NCBI GenBank assembly: GCA_031426215.1
Contig: JANPKU010000080.1
Location: 1 to 41,011, forward strand
Reading direction: 5' to 3'
From: Sva-07 sp031426215
Lineage (GTDB): Bacteria; Actinomycetota; Acidimicrobiia; Acidimicrobiales; Ilumatobacteraceae
DNA: 41,011 nt
Below, piece by piece: positions 1 to 8,381 of the stretch. The notes beneath the pieces were generated by a model. That model did no database searches, was not told the origin of the DNA, and saw nothing but the letters and a program-made list of their open reading frames with translations. The position numbers and the translations under genes were made by a program. Position 1 is the first letter of the stretch; every line of letters starts with the position of its first letter.

Positions 1-93
1 GCGACACTGGATCGGAATCCGAACGAGAAGCTCCTCGTCGAATCGTTGCTCTGGTCGCTCCCCGACACCCAAGGCGTCAGTCCCGCCAAATGA
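1..93 (+). CDS. C-terminal end of an unrecognised protein (partial)
   Basis: An open frame enters from the left edge and ends at a TGA at 91-93. The 30 visible residues end in LPDTQGVSPAK. They are too few to assign a family and I do not recognise them. Codon use (GC-rich third positions) matches the neighbouring genes, which supports real coding sequence. The stop codon lies inside the left arm of the palindrome at 90-122. The gene is read in the same direction as clpC. Confidence 0.55.
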   Translation, partial: ATLDRNPNEKLLVESLLWSLPDTQGVSPAK

Positions 94-122
94 AACCGAG
101 GGCCCTGACCCCTGCGTTTCAT
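90..122. repeat. Palindromic 3'-end element, copy 1
   Basis: ATGAAAC at 90-96 pairs with GTTTCAT at 116-122, with an inner AGGG/CCCT pairing. The left arm contains the stop codon of the upstream gene. The sequence is closely related to copies at 18246-18282 and 28373-28411 (AAATGAAACCGNGGG start). Its position between a stop codon and the clpC leader suggests a terminator, but no T-run follows. Confidence 0.7.
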
Positions 123-214
123 ATTCCCGCATTTCGTGATCTTTTTGTCACGCGGGCTCGGTCCGTGGTACGGAAACCGTGCCGGTAGGGTTGGCGCACG
201 GAATCCCACTTCGT

Positions 215-222
215 GGAAAGGG
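215..222 (+). promoter_or_regulatory. Ribosome binding site of clpC
   Basis: GGAAAGGG lies 6 bases before the ATG at 229 and decides that start over in-frame codons upstream. The translated sequence from 229 begins MFERFTDRARRVV, the usual ClpC beginning. clpC is one of the few first genes here with a clear Shine-Dalgarno sequence. Confidence 0.7.
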
Positions 223-228
223 CGCTCC

Positions 229-2832
229 ATGTTCGAACGTTTTACAGACCGGGCTCGTCGAGTCGTCGTACTCGCGCAAGAAGAAGCTCGGCTCCTCAAC
301 CATAGTTACATCGGCACCGAACACATCCTCCTGGGCTTGATCCACGAGGGTGAAGGCGTCGCCGCGAAGGCACTCGAAAGCCTCGGCATCTCGCTCGAGG
401 CTGTCCGCAGCCAGGTCGAGGAGATCATCGGCCAGGGTGGCTCGTCACCGTCGGGCCACATCCCCTTCACGCCTCGTGCGAAGAAGGTTCTCGAGCTCTC
501 GTTGCGTGAGGCGCTCCAGCTCGGCCACAACTACATCGGCACCGAACACATCCTCCTCGGACTCATCCGTGAGGGCGAAGGCGTGGCCGCGCAGGTGCTC
601 GTCAAGCTCGGCGCCGATCTGTCCCGCGTGCGCCAACAGGTCATCCAGCTGCTCTCCGGCTACCAGGGCCCGTCGGGCTCCACCGGTGGCGGCCGCAGCG
701 AGCAGACCCCGGCCGGTGCCGGCGTCGGCGCCAGCAAGGGCGGCGACGACGAGAAGGGCGGCAACAGCCAGATCCTCGACCAGTTCGGCCGCAACCTCAC
801 CCAGGCCGCCCGCGAGGGCCAGCTCGACCCCGTGATCGGGCGCAGCGACGAACTCCAGCGGGTGATGCAGATCCTGTCGCGACGCACCAAGAACAACCCG
901 GTGCTGATCGGCGAACCCGGCGTCGGCAAGACGGCGATCGTCGAGGGCCTCGCCCAGAAGATCGTCAACAACGACGTTCCCGACACGCTCACCGACAAGC
1001 AGTTGTACACCCTCGATCTCGGCGCCCTCGTGGCCGGCTCGCGCTACCGCGGCGACTTCGAAGAGCGCCTCAAGAAGGTGCTCAAGGAGATCAAGTCCCG
1101 CGGCGACATCTTGTTGTTCATCGACGAGATCCACACCCTCGTCGGCGCCGGCGCAGCAGAGGGAGCGATCGACGCGGCGTCGATCCTCAAGCCGATGCTC
1201 GCCCGCGGCGAACTGCAGACCATCGGTGCCACCACCACCGACGAGTACCGCAAGCACGTTGAGAAGGACGCTGCGCTCGAACGGCGCTTCCAACCGGTCA
1301 AGGTCGACGAGCCCACGCTCGCCCACACCATCGAGATCCTCAAGGGCATCCGCGACCAGTACGAGGCCCACCACCGCGTCACCATCACCGATCAAGCGCT
1401 CGTGGCTGCCGCGAACCTCGCCGATCGCTACATCTCCGACCGCTTCCTCCCCGACAAGGCCATCGACCTGATCGACGAGGCCGGATCACGGCTGCGCATC
1501 AAGCGGATGGCCACACCTCCCGACCTGCGCGAAGTCGAGACCAAGCTCAACGACGTGCAGGAAGCCAAGAAGCGCGCCGTCGAGGAGCAGCAGTTCGAAG
1601 AAGCCGGACGTCTCCGCGATCAGGAGAAGTCGCTACTCGAGGAAAAGGCCGTCAAGGAAGCCGCAGTCAAGGCCGAGGGTGTCGACCTGTTCGACGAGGT
1701 CGACGAGGAAGCCGTCGCCGAGGTCCTGTCGTTGTGGACCGGTATCCCGGTTTACAAGCTGACCGAAGAGGAGACCGAGCGTCTGCTCAAGATGGAGGAG
1801 AACCTCCACAAGCGCATCATCGGCCAGGAGAACGCCGTCGCGGCGGTCTCGCAGTCGATCCGTCGTACCCGCGCCGGGTTGAAGGATCCCAAGCGCCCAT
1901 CGGGTTCGTTCATCTTCCTCGGCCCCACCGGTGTCGGCAAGACCGAGCTCGCCAAGACGCTCACCGAGTTCCTGTTCGGCGACGACTCGGCGCTGATCAC
2001 GCTCGACATGTCCGAGTACATGGAGAAGCACACGGTCAGCCGCCTCGTCGGTTCGCCTCCCGGCTACGTCGGCTACGAAGAGGGCGGCCAGCTCACCGAA
2101 GCAGTGCGGCGCAAGCCGTTCTCGGTGGTCCTGTTCGACGAGATCGAGAAGGCGCACCCCGACGTGTTCAACACGTTGCTGCAGATCCTGGAAGAAGGTC
2201 GACTGACCGACAGCCAGGGCCGTTCGGTCGACTTCCGCAACACGGTGTTGATCATGACCTCGAACCTCGGCACGCAGGATCTCCGCAAGGCCAACGTCGG
2301 CTTCACCAGCGACGACTCCGCCATGAGCTACGAGCGTATGAAGGACAAGGTCAACGAGTCGCTGAAGAACCACTTCCGACCCGAGTTCCTCAACCGCATC
2401 GACGAGATCATCGTCTTCCACGAACTGACCCGCGACGAGGTGCTGCAGACCGTCGACCTGCTCACGAAGCGCCTGATCGGCCAGCTCGAGGGCCAGGGCC
2501 TCGGCATCGAGATCAAGGCGTCGGCCAAGGAACTGCTCGGCGATCTCGGTTACGACCCGCAGCTCGGGGCCCGTCCGATGCGCCGTGCGATCCAGCGTCA
2601 CATCGAGGACGCGCTGTCCGAGAAGATTCTCTACAAGGAGTTCTCGGCCGGCGAGATCATCGTCGTCGACACCGAGGACGATCCGGACAAAGAGGGCAAG
2701 AAGCGCTTCACCTTCACGGCGGTCGAAGGTTTCGTGCCGCCGTCGTCGGTCGAGTTGGCAACGACCGCGACCGAGAATCCGATCCCCCCGGCCGGTGGCG
2801 ACAGTGAACTGCCTCCGCCCGAGCTGATCTGA
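229..2832 (+). CDS. clpC: ATP-dependent Clp protease ATPase subunit ClpC
   Basis: This is a class I Hsp100 AAA+ unfoldase that feeds substrates to the ClpP protease in the cytoplasm. The 867 residues show the full architecture. The N-terminal double Clp repeat (about 1-145, two copies of a YIGTEHILLGLI motif) is followed by a glycine-rich linker. Walker A1 GEPGVGKT is near residue 228, with LLFIDEIHT as Walker B. A UVR-like middle segment (QQFEEAGRLRDQE) is near 450-470. Walker A2 GPTGVGKT is near 565, followed by VVLFDEIEKAH and the C-terminal D2 small domain. The start at 229 has a good ribosome binding site. A TAGGGT hexamer at 186-191 could be its -10. No CtsR or HspR operator is evident upstream. 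The acidic, proline-rich tail (about the last 30 residues) is not conserved in the family. Confidence 0.97.
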   Translation: MFERFTDRARRVVVLAQEEARLLNHSYIGTEHILLGLIHEGEGVAAKALESLGISLEAVRSQVEEIIGQGGSSPSGHIPFTPRAKKVLELSLREALQLGHNYIGTEHILLGLIREGEGVAAQVLVKLGADLSRVRQQVIQLLSGYQGPSGSTGGGRSEQTPAGAGVGASKGGDDEKGGNSQILDQFGRNLTQAAREGQLDPVIGRSDELQRVMQILSRRTKNNPVLIGEPGVGKTAIVEGLAQKIVNNDVPDTLTDKQLYTLDLGALVAGSRYRGDFEERLKKVLKEIKSRGDILLFIDEIHTLVGAGAAEGAIDAASILKPMLARGELQTIGATTTDEYRKHVEKDAALERRFQPVKVDEPTLAHTIEILKGIRDQYEAHHRVTITDQALVAAANLADRYISDRFLPDKAIDLIDEAGSRLRIKRMATPPDLREVETKLNDVQEAKKRAVEEQQFEEAGRLRDQEKSLLEEKAVKEAAVKAEGVDLFDEVDEEAVAEVLSLWTGIPVYKLTEEETERLLKMEENLHKRIIGQENAVAAVSQSIRRTRAGLKDPKRPSGSFIFLGPTGVGKTELAKTLTEFLFGDDSALITLDMSEYMEKHTVSRLVGSPPGYVGYEEGGQLTEAVRRKPFSVVLFDEIEKAHPDVFNTLLQILEEGRLTDSQGRSVDFRNTVLIMTSNLGTQDLRKANVGFTSDDSAMSYERMKDKVNESLKNHFRPEFLNRIDEIIVFHELTRDEVLQTVDLLTKRLIGQLEGQGLGIEIKASAKELLGDLGYDPQLGARPMRRAIQRHIEDALSEKILYKEFSAGEIIVVDTEDDPDKEGKKRFTFTAVEGFVPPSSVELATTATENPIPPAGGDSELPPPELI

Positions 2833-2881
2833 CCTCAGCCGACCTCGACTGTCGCTCGTCGACTTGTCATCATGGGTGTAC

Positions 2882-2907
2882 GGATCGCGTCGTCCTCGGC
2901 GCGATCC
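2882..2907 (+). terminator. Hairpin after clpC
   Basis: GGATCGCG (2882-2889) and CGCGATCC (2900-2907) form a perfect 8-bp stem with a 10-base loop, about 50 bases after the clpC stop. There is no T-run, which is common in GC-rich actinobacteria, so termination is inferred from position and stem strength only. Confidence 0.45.
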
Positions 2908-2930
2908 TGACCACCCCGATCTTCTTCGGC

Positions 2931-2936
2931 CATACT
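2931..2936 (+). promoter_or_regulatory. -10-like hexamer CATACT (leaderless type) before the LppM-like gene
   Basis: CATACT ends 7 bases before the GTG at 2944 and only 1 base before the alternative GTG at 2938. This favours 2944 as a leaderless start. Confidence 0.45.
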
Positions 2937-2943
2937 CGTGTCC

Positions 2944-3741
2944 GTGCTCCGTCGTGTCCTGGCTCTGTGTGTCTGCGTCGCCGCACTCGCAGGATGTCGG
3001 GTCGACCTCGCTGCCGACCTGATCATGGAACCCGACGGCACCGGCACGATCACGCTCGTCGCCACCGCCGACGCCGAGGTGATGGCCGAAGTTCCGACAC
3101 TCGCCGAGGAGTTGGCGACCGACGACATCGAGGCCGCCGGCTGGACGATCGACGGCCCGACACGGTCGACCGACGGAGGACTCTCGATCACCTTGAGCCA
3201 TGACTTCGTGTCCGACGAGGATGCGACGAACCTCCTCAACAGCCTCGGGCCACCGTTCAACCAGATGATGGTCACGCGCAACACCAGCGGAGAAGACACC
3301 ACGACCCGGCTGGCCGGCCTACTCGGTCTCCCGGACGGGTTCGAGAGTTTCGCCGACGAAGATCTGGTCGCCGCAGTGGGTTCCGTGCCGTTCGCCGAAC
3401 AGATCGCTGCCAGCGGAGCCACGCCGGAGAGCTCGATCGGCGCGGTGATCCGGGCCGAGCTTCCGGGCCAGATCGAAGCGGACGAGACCAACGGCACGCA
3501 ACTCGGTGACAATCGCCTCGAATGGCGGGCTCCGACCGACGGAACCATCCTCGACTGGCGTGCGGTCTCCGTACAGTCGCCCGGTGACGGTCGCTGGTGG
3601 GCGCGGCCGCTGTCGATCCTCGCACTGGTGTTGCTGGTGGCGTGGGTGGCGTTGATGACGCTCTTCATCGGCTACGTGGTGTGGGCCCGCTGGCAGCGCA
3701 CCCATCGCCGCAGGCCCCGGGCGCCTCGGCCCGCTCGCTGA
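2944..3741 (+). CDS. LppM-like lipoprotein with C-terminal membrane segment
   Basis: The protein starts with a lipoprotein signal peptide ending in the lipobox LAGC, so it should be lipidated on the outer face of the membrane. The exported part (VDLAADLIMEPDGTGTITLVA and following) resembles the LppM/DUF3153 family of actinobacterial lipoproteins. A hydrophobic segment follows near the C-terminus (PLSILALVLLVAWVALMTLFIGYVVW), then a basic tail (RTHRRRPRAPRPAR) that should lie in the cytoplasm. Start 2944 (GTG) is chosen for the 7-base spacing from CATACT; GTG 2938 would add two residues. The biochemical role is unknown. In mycobacteria LppM is linked to the cell envelope, but I cannot transfer that function here. 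The next gene begins 9 bases after its stop and may be co-transcribed. Confidence 0.75.
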   Translation: MLRRVLALCVCVAALAGCRVDLAADLIMEPDGTGTITLVATADAEVMAEVPTLAEELATDDIEAAGWTIDGPTRSTDGGLSITLSHDFVSDEDATNLLNSLGPPFNQMMVTRNTSGEDTTTRLAGLLGLPDGFESFADEDLVAAVGSVPFAEQIAASGATPESSIGAVIRAELPGQIEADETNGTQLGDNRLEWRAPTDGTILDWRAVSVQSPGDGRWWARPLSILALVLLVAWVALMTLFIGYVVWARWQRTHRRRPRAPRPAR

Positions 3742-3750
3742 GATCCACGT

Positions 3751-4476
3751 ATGGCAACCTCGGGTATGCCCGGCGCACCGACCCGAGTCGACTTCCACTT
3801 CGATGTGATGTGTCCGTTCGCCTACCAGACGGCGAAATGGATCCGCGAGGTACGACGACACAACGGCATACAGATCGACTGGAAATTCTTCAGCTTGGAA
3901 GAGATCAACCGGGTCGACGGGAAGAAGCATCCCTGGGAACGTGAATGGTCCTACGGATGGTCGATGATGCGCATCGGGGCGTTCTTGCGACGCTCCAGCA
4001 TGAACGACCTCGACCGCTGGTACGAGCGTGCCGGGAGAGCCCTGCACGAGGAGGGCCATCGTCCCCACGATCCCGAGGTGGCCCGACATCTGCTGGAGGA
4101 GATCGGACTCGATCCCGCCGTCGTCGACGAAGCGATCGCCGATCCGACCACCCATGACGACGTGCGTTGCGAGCACGACCGGGTCGTTGCAGCCGGCGGC
4201 TACGGCGTACCGACGCTCTTCTTTCCCGAGTTCCCCGGACCCAACGGCGAGGCGGACTGCCTGTTCGGCCCCGTTGTGCTCGATCCCCCCACCGGCGCCG
4301 CTGCGCTACGACTGTGGGAAGCGACCACGGCGTGGCTCGAGTTCCCGTACCTGTTCGAGGTGCAGCGGCCGAAGAACCACCAGCATGCAGAGGTGATCGC
4401 CGACCGGCTGCGCCCCTACCTCGACGCTCGCGACTGGGTCAGCATCAACCGCGGCAAGGTCATCCCCTTCGACTGA
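3751..4476 (+). CDS. DsbA-family (mycothiol-linked) oxidoreductase-like protein
   Basis: The 241-residue protein has a DsbA/FrnE-type thioredoxin fold. The N-terminal strand and active-site region read DFHFDVMCPFAYQTAKW, followed by a helical insertion, the cis-proline loop GGYGVPTLFF and the C-terminal strand LFGPVV. The order and the C-terminal PYLFEVQRP segment resemble the mycobacterial mycothiol-dependent nitroreductase type (Rv2466c family). The active site is CPFA, so only the first cysteine of the usual CPxC pair is present. It could act as a one-cysteine, mycothiol-dependent enzyme, but the substrate is unknown. It probably follows the lipoprotein gene in one transcript. ATG 3766 is an alternative start. 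Confidence 0.8.
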   Translation: MATSGMPGAPTRVDFHFDVMCPFAYQTAKWIREVRRHNGIQIDWKFFSLEEINRVDGKKHPWEREWSYGWSMMRIGAFLRRSSMNDLDRWYERAGRALHEEGHRPHDPEVARHLLEEIGLDPAVVDEAIADPTTHDDVRCEHDRVVAAGGYGVPTLFFPEFPGPNGEADCLFGPVVLDPPTGAAALRLWEATTAWLEFPYLFEVQRPKNHQHAEVIADRLRPYLDARDWVSINRGKVIPFD

Positions 4477-4504
4477 CGGGCGCAACTGTGTGACAGCGCT
4501 TTGT

Positions 4505-4510
4505 CATGAT
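4505..4510 (+). promoter_or_regulatory. -10-like hexamer CATGAT before radA
   Basis: CATGAT ends 6 bases before the radA ATG at 4517. It overlaps an inverted repeat TGACA (4491-4495) / TGTCA (4502-4506) that could be an operator. No Shine-Dalgarno sequence is visible. Confidence 0.4.
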
Positions 4511-4516
4511 GATCTG

Positions 4517-5908
4517 ATGGCATCGAATCGAGCAAAGTTGGTCCACGTGTGCAGCGAGTGCGGCACATCGCACCCCAAGTGGGCGGGGAAGTGCTCGGGG
4601 TGCGGCGACTGGAACACCTTGGTGGAGGACGTCGAGATGTCCGGAACCGACGACGCCCCCGTCGCGCCATCGAACCGACCGGGGCCGACTCGGATAGGTG
4701 AGGTCGGCACCGAGCACGGTGACCCCGTCGCCACCACCATCGACGAACTCGACCGGGTGCTCGGAGGTGGCCTCGTTGCCGGTTCGGTCACGCTGCTGGG
4801 CGGCGAGCCAGGCATCGGCAAGAGCACCCTGCTCCTGCAGCTCCTCGCCAATTGGAGCGGCCCGACGCTGTACGTCACTGCCGAGGAGAGCGCCCAGCAG
4901 GTGAAGCGACGCGCTGAACGCCTCGGAGCGACCCGCGACGACCTGTGGTTGCATGCCGAGACCTCGCTCCCCCACATCCTCGATGCCATCGACCGCATCC
5001 GGCCCGAACTGGTCGTGATCGACTCGATTCAGACCGTCTCCGATCCTGCACTCGGGTCGCTGCCAGGCAGCGTCGGGCAGGTGCGCGGTTGCGCGCAACG
5101 GCTCGTGAACGAAGCGAAGGAGCGTGACGTCTCGATCGTGCTCGTCGGTCACGTCACGAAAGAGGGCGGTCTCGCCGGCCCGAGAGTGCTCGAGCACGTG
5201 GTCGACACCGTGCTGCAATTCGAGGGCGACCGCCATCATGCACTGAGGTTGCTGCGGGCCTCGAAGCATCGCTTCGGCCCGACCAACGAACTCGGGTTGT
5301 TCGAGATGGCCACCGCGGGTCTCATCGGCGTGCCCGATGCCTCATCGTTGTTCCTGGCCGATCGCCGCACCGGCGTCCCCGGCTCGGCCGTCGTCCCCAC
5401 GATGGAGGGGCAGCGGCCGATCGTGGTCGAGGTCCAAGCGCTCGCAACTCCGAGCGTTCCCGGGGTCCCGCCGCGTCGCAGCGCCCTCGGCCTCGAAGGC
5501 GCACGCCTTTCGATGCTGATGGCAGTCCTCGGTCGCCGATCCCGCGTCCCGGCGGGCGATCAGGACGTGTACGCCTCCACAGCCGGCGGGGTGAAACTGA
5601 GCGAGCCGGGTCTCGACCTCGGGGTGTGTCTCGCCGTGGTCAGTGCAATCCGGGACCAGCCCCTGCCTGCCGACCTCGCGGTTTTTGGTGAGGTCGGCCT
5701 CGGTGGCGAGCTGCGACAGGTCGGCCAGGCGCAGCGGCGATGCACCGAGGCCGCCCGGCTCGGCCTGCGGCGCGTCGTCGTACCGGCGAACTCACCCGAC
5801 TGCGACGCCGACATCCAGGTGATCCGAGCGGCAACGCTCTCCGAGGCGATCGCTGCAGCCGGGCTGGGTGCGAGCAACCCAGCGGGCGGACTCCGAGCTG
5901 CCGTGTGA
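4517..5908 (+). CDS. radA: DNA repair protein RadA
   Basis: RadA/Sms is a RecA-like ATPase that drives branch migration during recombinational repair. The 463 residues hold an N-terminal C4 zinc finger (C12, C15, C26, C29), Walker A GGEPGIGKST at 95-104, and a Walker B-like strand ELVVIDSIQT. The RadA motif reads KHRFG at 250-254, where the family usually has KNRFG. A C-terminal Lon-protease-like domain (DVYASTAGGVKLSEPGLDL, then AVFGEVGLGGELRQV) follows. Start 4517 gives the family-typical beginning just before the zinc finger; no in-frame start further upstream is needed. disA follows 79 bases later with its own promoter-like hexamer. The pairing of radA with disA is conserved in many Gram-positive bacteria, where RadA interacts with DisA. 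Confidence 0.97.
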   Translation: MASNRAKLVHVCSECGTSHPKWAGKCSGCGDWNTLVEDVEMSGTDDAPVAPSNRPGPTRIGEVGTEHGDPVATTIDELDRVLGGGLVAGSVTLLGGEPGIGKSTLLLQLLANWSGPTLYVTAEESAQQVKRRAERLGATRDDLWLHAETSLPHILDAIDRIRPELVVIDSIQTVSDPALGSLPGSVGQVRGCAQRLVNEAKERDVSIVLVGHVTKEGGLAGPRVLEHVVDTVLQFEGDRHHALRLLRASKHRFGPTNELGLFEMATAGLIGVPDASSLFLADRRTGVPGSAVVPTMEGQRPIVVEVQALATPSVPGVPPRRSALGLEGARLSMLMAVLGRRSRVPAGDQDVYASTAGGVKLSEPGLDLGVCLAVVSAIRDQPLPADLAVFGEVGLGGELRQVGQAQRRCTEAARLGLRRVVVPANSPDCDADIQVIRAATLSEAIAAAGLGASNPAGGLRAAV

Positions 5909-5975
5909 GCTCAGCGAGGCCTCGGGACGATCCGCGCCATCTGTCGCCCTCGAGTCGATCGCCACGCCGCTCATC

Positions 5976-5981
5976 TAGGAT
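5976..5981 (+). promoter_or_regulatory. -10 hexamer TAGGAT before disA
   Basis: TAGGAT ends 6 bases before the disA ATG at 5988, as expected for a leaderless transcript. There is no ribosome binding site in the gap. Confidence 0.55.
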
Positions 5982-5987
5982 CAGGCC

Positions 5988-7064
5988 ATGAGTTCCCGAT
6001 ACGGCGGCGTGAACGAGGCCATGCGTGATGCGCTCGCCCGAGTCTCTCCGGGGACACCATTGCGCGACGGCATCGACCGCGTCGTGCGTTCGAAGGCCGG
6101 AGCGCTGCTCGTGCTCAGCGACGGCGCCGACGTGCTGTCGATCTGCTCAGGCGGGTTCCTCGTCGATGCGCCGTACAGCCCTCAGCGGCTGTCGGAGCTT
6201 GCCAAGATGGATGGCGCGATCATCCTGTCTGCTGAGGGTGACCGCATCGCCCGAGCCAACGTGCACCTCGTTCCCGATCCCTCGGTGCCGACGAGCGAGA
6301 CCGGAACTCGGCACCGTACGGCCGAGAGGGTGGCCCGCTCGCTCGACGTCCCCGTCATTTCGGCGAGTGAGGAAATGGGCGTCATCAACGTCTACGCGGG
6401 TGGCGACAAGCGTCAGCTGCAAGAGGTCGGTCACCTGCTCGATCGCGCCAACCAGGCCCTCCAGACCCTCGAGCGCTACAAGGTACGTCTCGACGACGCC
6501 ATCATGAACCTGACTGCCGTCGAGGTCGAGGATGTCGTGACGTTGCGCGACGTCGTCGCTGTCGTACAGCGCGGCGAGATGGTTCACCGCATCGCCGAGG
6601 AGATCGAGACGATGATCATCGAACTCGGCGTCGACGCCCGCCTGCTGCGGCTTCAACTCGACGAGCTGTATGGCGAGATCGATGATGAACTCGACCTGGT
6701 CGTGGCCGACTACCTGCCGGCCGGCCGGACCGTCGCCGATGCGCTCGCCGGCATGTCGCAACTGTCCGACGACGAGGTGTCGAACCTCAGGCTCACCGCC
6801 GATGCGTTGTCGCCGGGACGCGACTCGACCGATCTCGCCCAGGAGGTGACGCCGAGGGGGATGCGACTGCTGCACCGGGTGAGCCGACTGCCGTCGGCGA
6901 CCGCAATCGCCGTCGCCCACCACTTCGGCGGCCTCGCGAAACTTCAACGCGCCACGGTCGACGACCTGATGACGGTCGAAGGGGTCGATGAATCAACGGC
7001 TCGGGCGATCCGCGACACACTGAGTCGCGTGACCGAGTCGACGATCCTCGATCAATACAGCTGA
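5988..7064 (+). CDS. disA: DNA integrity scanning diadenylate cyclase DisA
   Basis: DisA makes cyclic di-AMP from two ATP and reports on recombination intermediates in DNA. The 358 residues have the usual three parts. The N-terminal DAC cyclase domain carries the DGA motif at 75-77 and the RHR motif at 108-110 (GTRHRTAER). A helical linker occupies the middle. The C-terminal helix-hairpin-helix DNA-binding domain includes LPSATAIAVAHHFGGLAKLQRA and TVEGVDESTARAI. All catalytic motifs are intact, so the protein should be active as an octamer on DNA. The gene is probably transcribed on its own from TAGGAT at 5976-5981 but stays next to radA. It converges on the thiolase gene that ends at 7137. 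Confidence 0.97.
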   Translation: MSSRYGGVNEAMRDALARVSPGTPLRDGIDRVVRSKAGALLVLSDGADVLSICSGGFLVDAPYSPQRLSELAKMDGAIILSAEGDRIARANVHLVPDPSVPTSETGTRHRTAERVARSLDVPVISASEEMGVINVYAGGDKRQLQEVGHLLDRANQALQTLERYKVRLDDAIMNLTAVEVEDVVTLRDVVAVVQRGEMVHRIAEEIETMIIELGVDARLLRLQLDELYGEIDDELDLVVADYLPAGRTVADALAGMSQLSDDEVSNLRLTADALSPGRDSTDLAQEVTPRGMRLLHRVSRLPSATAIAVAHHFGGLAKLQRATVDDLMTVEGVDESTARAIRDTLSRVTESTILDQYS

Positions 7065-7136
7065 CACCGTCACGGCACGACGTCCATTCAGGATTGCCCC
7101 CTTCACGCGATGGCTCGGGCTGGTGGCCTCGCGGGT

Positions 7137-8369
7137 TCAGAGGCGTTCGATGATGGTGGCCGTGCCCATGCCGCCACCCGTGCACATCGCAACCAGACCC
7201 GTCTGCAGATCGCGACGTTCGAGCTCGTCGAGCAACGTGCCGATCAGCATCGCCCCGGTCGCGCCGATCGGGTGACCGAGCGCAATCGCTCCACCGTTCA
7301 CGTTCACCTTCAATGGGTCGGCCCCGGTATCACGGAAGAACCGCAACACCACGGCTGCGAACGCCTCGTTCACCTCGAACAGATCGATGTCGGCAACGGT
7401 CATGCCCGCCCGCTGCAGGCACTTGTTGGCGGCAGGGCCGGGAGCGGTGAGCATGATCAATGGCTCGTCGGCTGCGACTGCCGACATCACGATGCGAGCG
7501 CGCGGCGTCAGCCCGTGCGCTCTGGCGTACTCCGGTGACGCAACGAGCACCGCACCGGCACCGTCGACCACACCGGAGCTGTTGCCGGCATGGTGCACAT
7601 TGTGCAGCTCGACGCCCGGGTACTTCTGCGCCATCAGCTCCGCCATCGTGAGTTCGCTCTGCTCGAAAGTGAAATCGACGAACTTCGTGAAACTCGGATG
7701 GAGCGCCGCCAGCCCCTCGGCAGTGGTCTCCGGGCGAGGGTACTCGTCGTGGTCGAGCGCCACGGTGCCATCGTCGTCGTGGATCGTGACCAGACTGCGA
7801 TCGAATCGGCCCTCGGCGATCGCCGCCGCAGCGCGTTGCTGACTCTCGAGCCCGAGGGCGTCGACCTCGACGCGTGTGTATCCGTCGAGTGTGGCGATCA
7901 GGTCAGCCGACAGTCCCTGCGGAACCTGCGGATGCGTGGCCAACAGGTGCTCGTTGTTGGCGTGGAATCCGTCGGTGCCGTTGCGCGCCGGCCGGCTCAT
8001 CGACTCGACCCCGGCACCGATCACCAGATCTTGATGGCCGGCGCCGACACCCATCGCCGCAAAGGTCACTGCCTGCTGACCGGATCCACAGAACCGATTC
8101 AGCGTGACGCCGGGAACCGAGATCGGCCAACCGGCATCGAGCACCGCCATACGACCGATGTCGTGAGCGTGGTCGCCGGCGTGCGAACCGTTGCCGCAGA
8201 CGACATCATCGACGTCGATCGGGTCGAACCCCACGCGCTCGCGCAAGCCGTTCAACACCTGCCCGAGGATCTTCTGCGGGTGCAGATGGGCGAGGCTTCC
8301 CTTGCCCTGTTTGCCGATGCCTCGCGGTGAGCGAACCGCATCGATGATCCATGCCTCGCCGACTGTCAT
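7137..8369 (-). CDS. Thiolase (acetyl-CoA C-acyltransferase, FadA-type)
   Basis: The 410 residues form a complete thiolase of the degradative/biosynthetic fold. The acylated cysteine is C94 (NRFCGSGQQAV), the active-site histidine is H366 (GGAIALGHPIGATG) and the second cysteine is C396 (AMCTGGGMG). The enzyme cleaves 3-ketoacyl-CoA or condenses two acyl-CoAs. The HDHAHD insertion near residue 66 and overall pattern resemble actinobacterial FadA paralogs used for fatty acid or sterol side-chain oxidation; the substrate cannot be set from sequence alone. It lies 9 bases after the stop of the GH18-like gene on the same strand, but GTTCTA at 8376-8381 (TAGAAC on the coding strand) could give it its own promoter. 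Confidence 0.93.
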   Translation of the reverse strand: MTVGEAWIIDAVRSPRGIGKQGKGSLAHLHPQKILGQVLNGLRERVGFDPIDVDDVVCGNGSHAGDHAHDIGRMAVLDAGWPISVPGVTLNRFCGSGQQAVTFAAMGVGAGHQDLVIGAGVESMSRPARNGTDGFHANNEHLLATHPQVPQGLSADLIATLDGYTRVEVDALGLESQQRAAAAIAEGRFDRSLVTIHDDDGTVALDHDEYPRPETTAEGLAALHPSFTKFVDFTFEQSELTMAELMAQKYPGVELHNVHHAGNSSGVVDGAGAVLVASPEYARAHGLTPRARIVMSAVAADEPLIMLTAPGPAANKCLQRAGMTVADIDLFEVNEAFAAVVLRFFRDTGADPLKVNVNGGAIALGHPIGATGAMLIGTLLDELERRDLQTGLVAMCTGGGMGTATIIERL

Positions 8370-8375
8370 GTGATC

Positions 8376-8381
8376 GTTCTA
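8376..8381 (-). promoter_or_regulatory. -10-like hexamer TAGAAC before the thiolase
   Basis: On the minus strand TAGAAC ends 6 bases before the ATG at 8369. It overlaps the stop codon region of the upstream gene. The last base is not the usual T. Confidence 0.3.

Noticed and set aside
130..192. HspR or CtsR operator before clpC
   Set aside because: Neither known motif is present; only short overlapping repeats (TCCGT-GGT-ACGGA) occur, too weak to call.
1633..3201. Long minus-strand open frame (522 codons) opposite clpC
   Set aside because: It is antisense to the well-supported clpC gene, has no family motif, and is a product of GC-rich third positions in the real frame.
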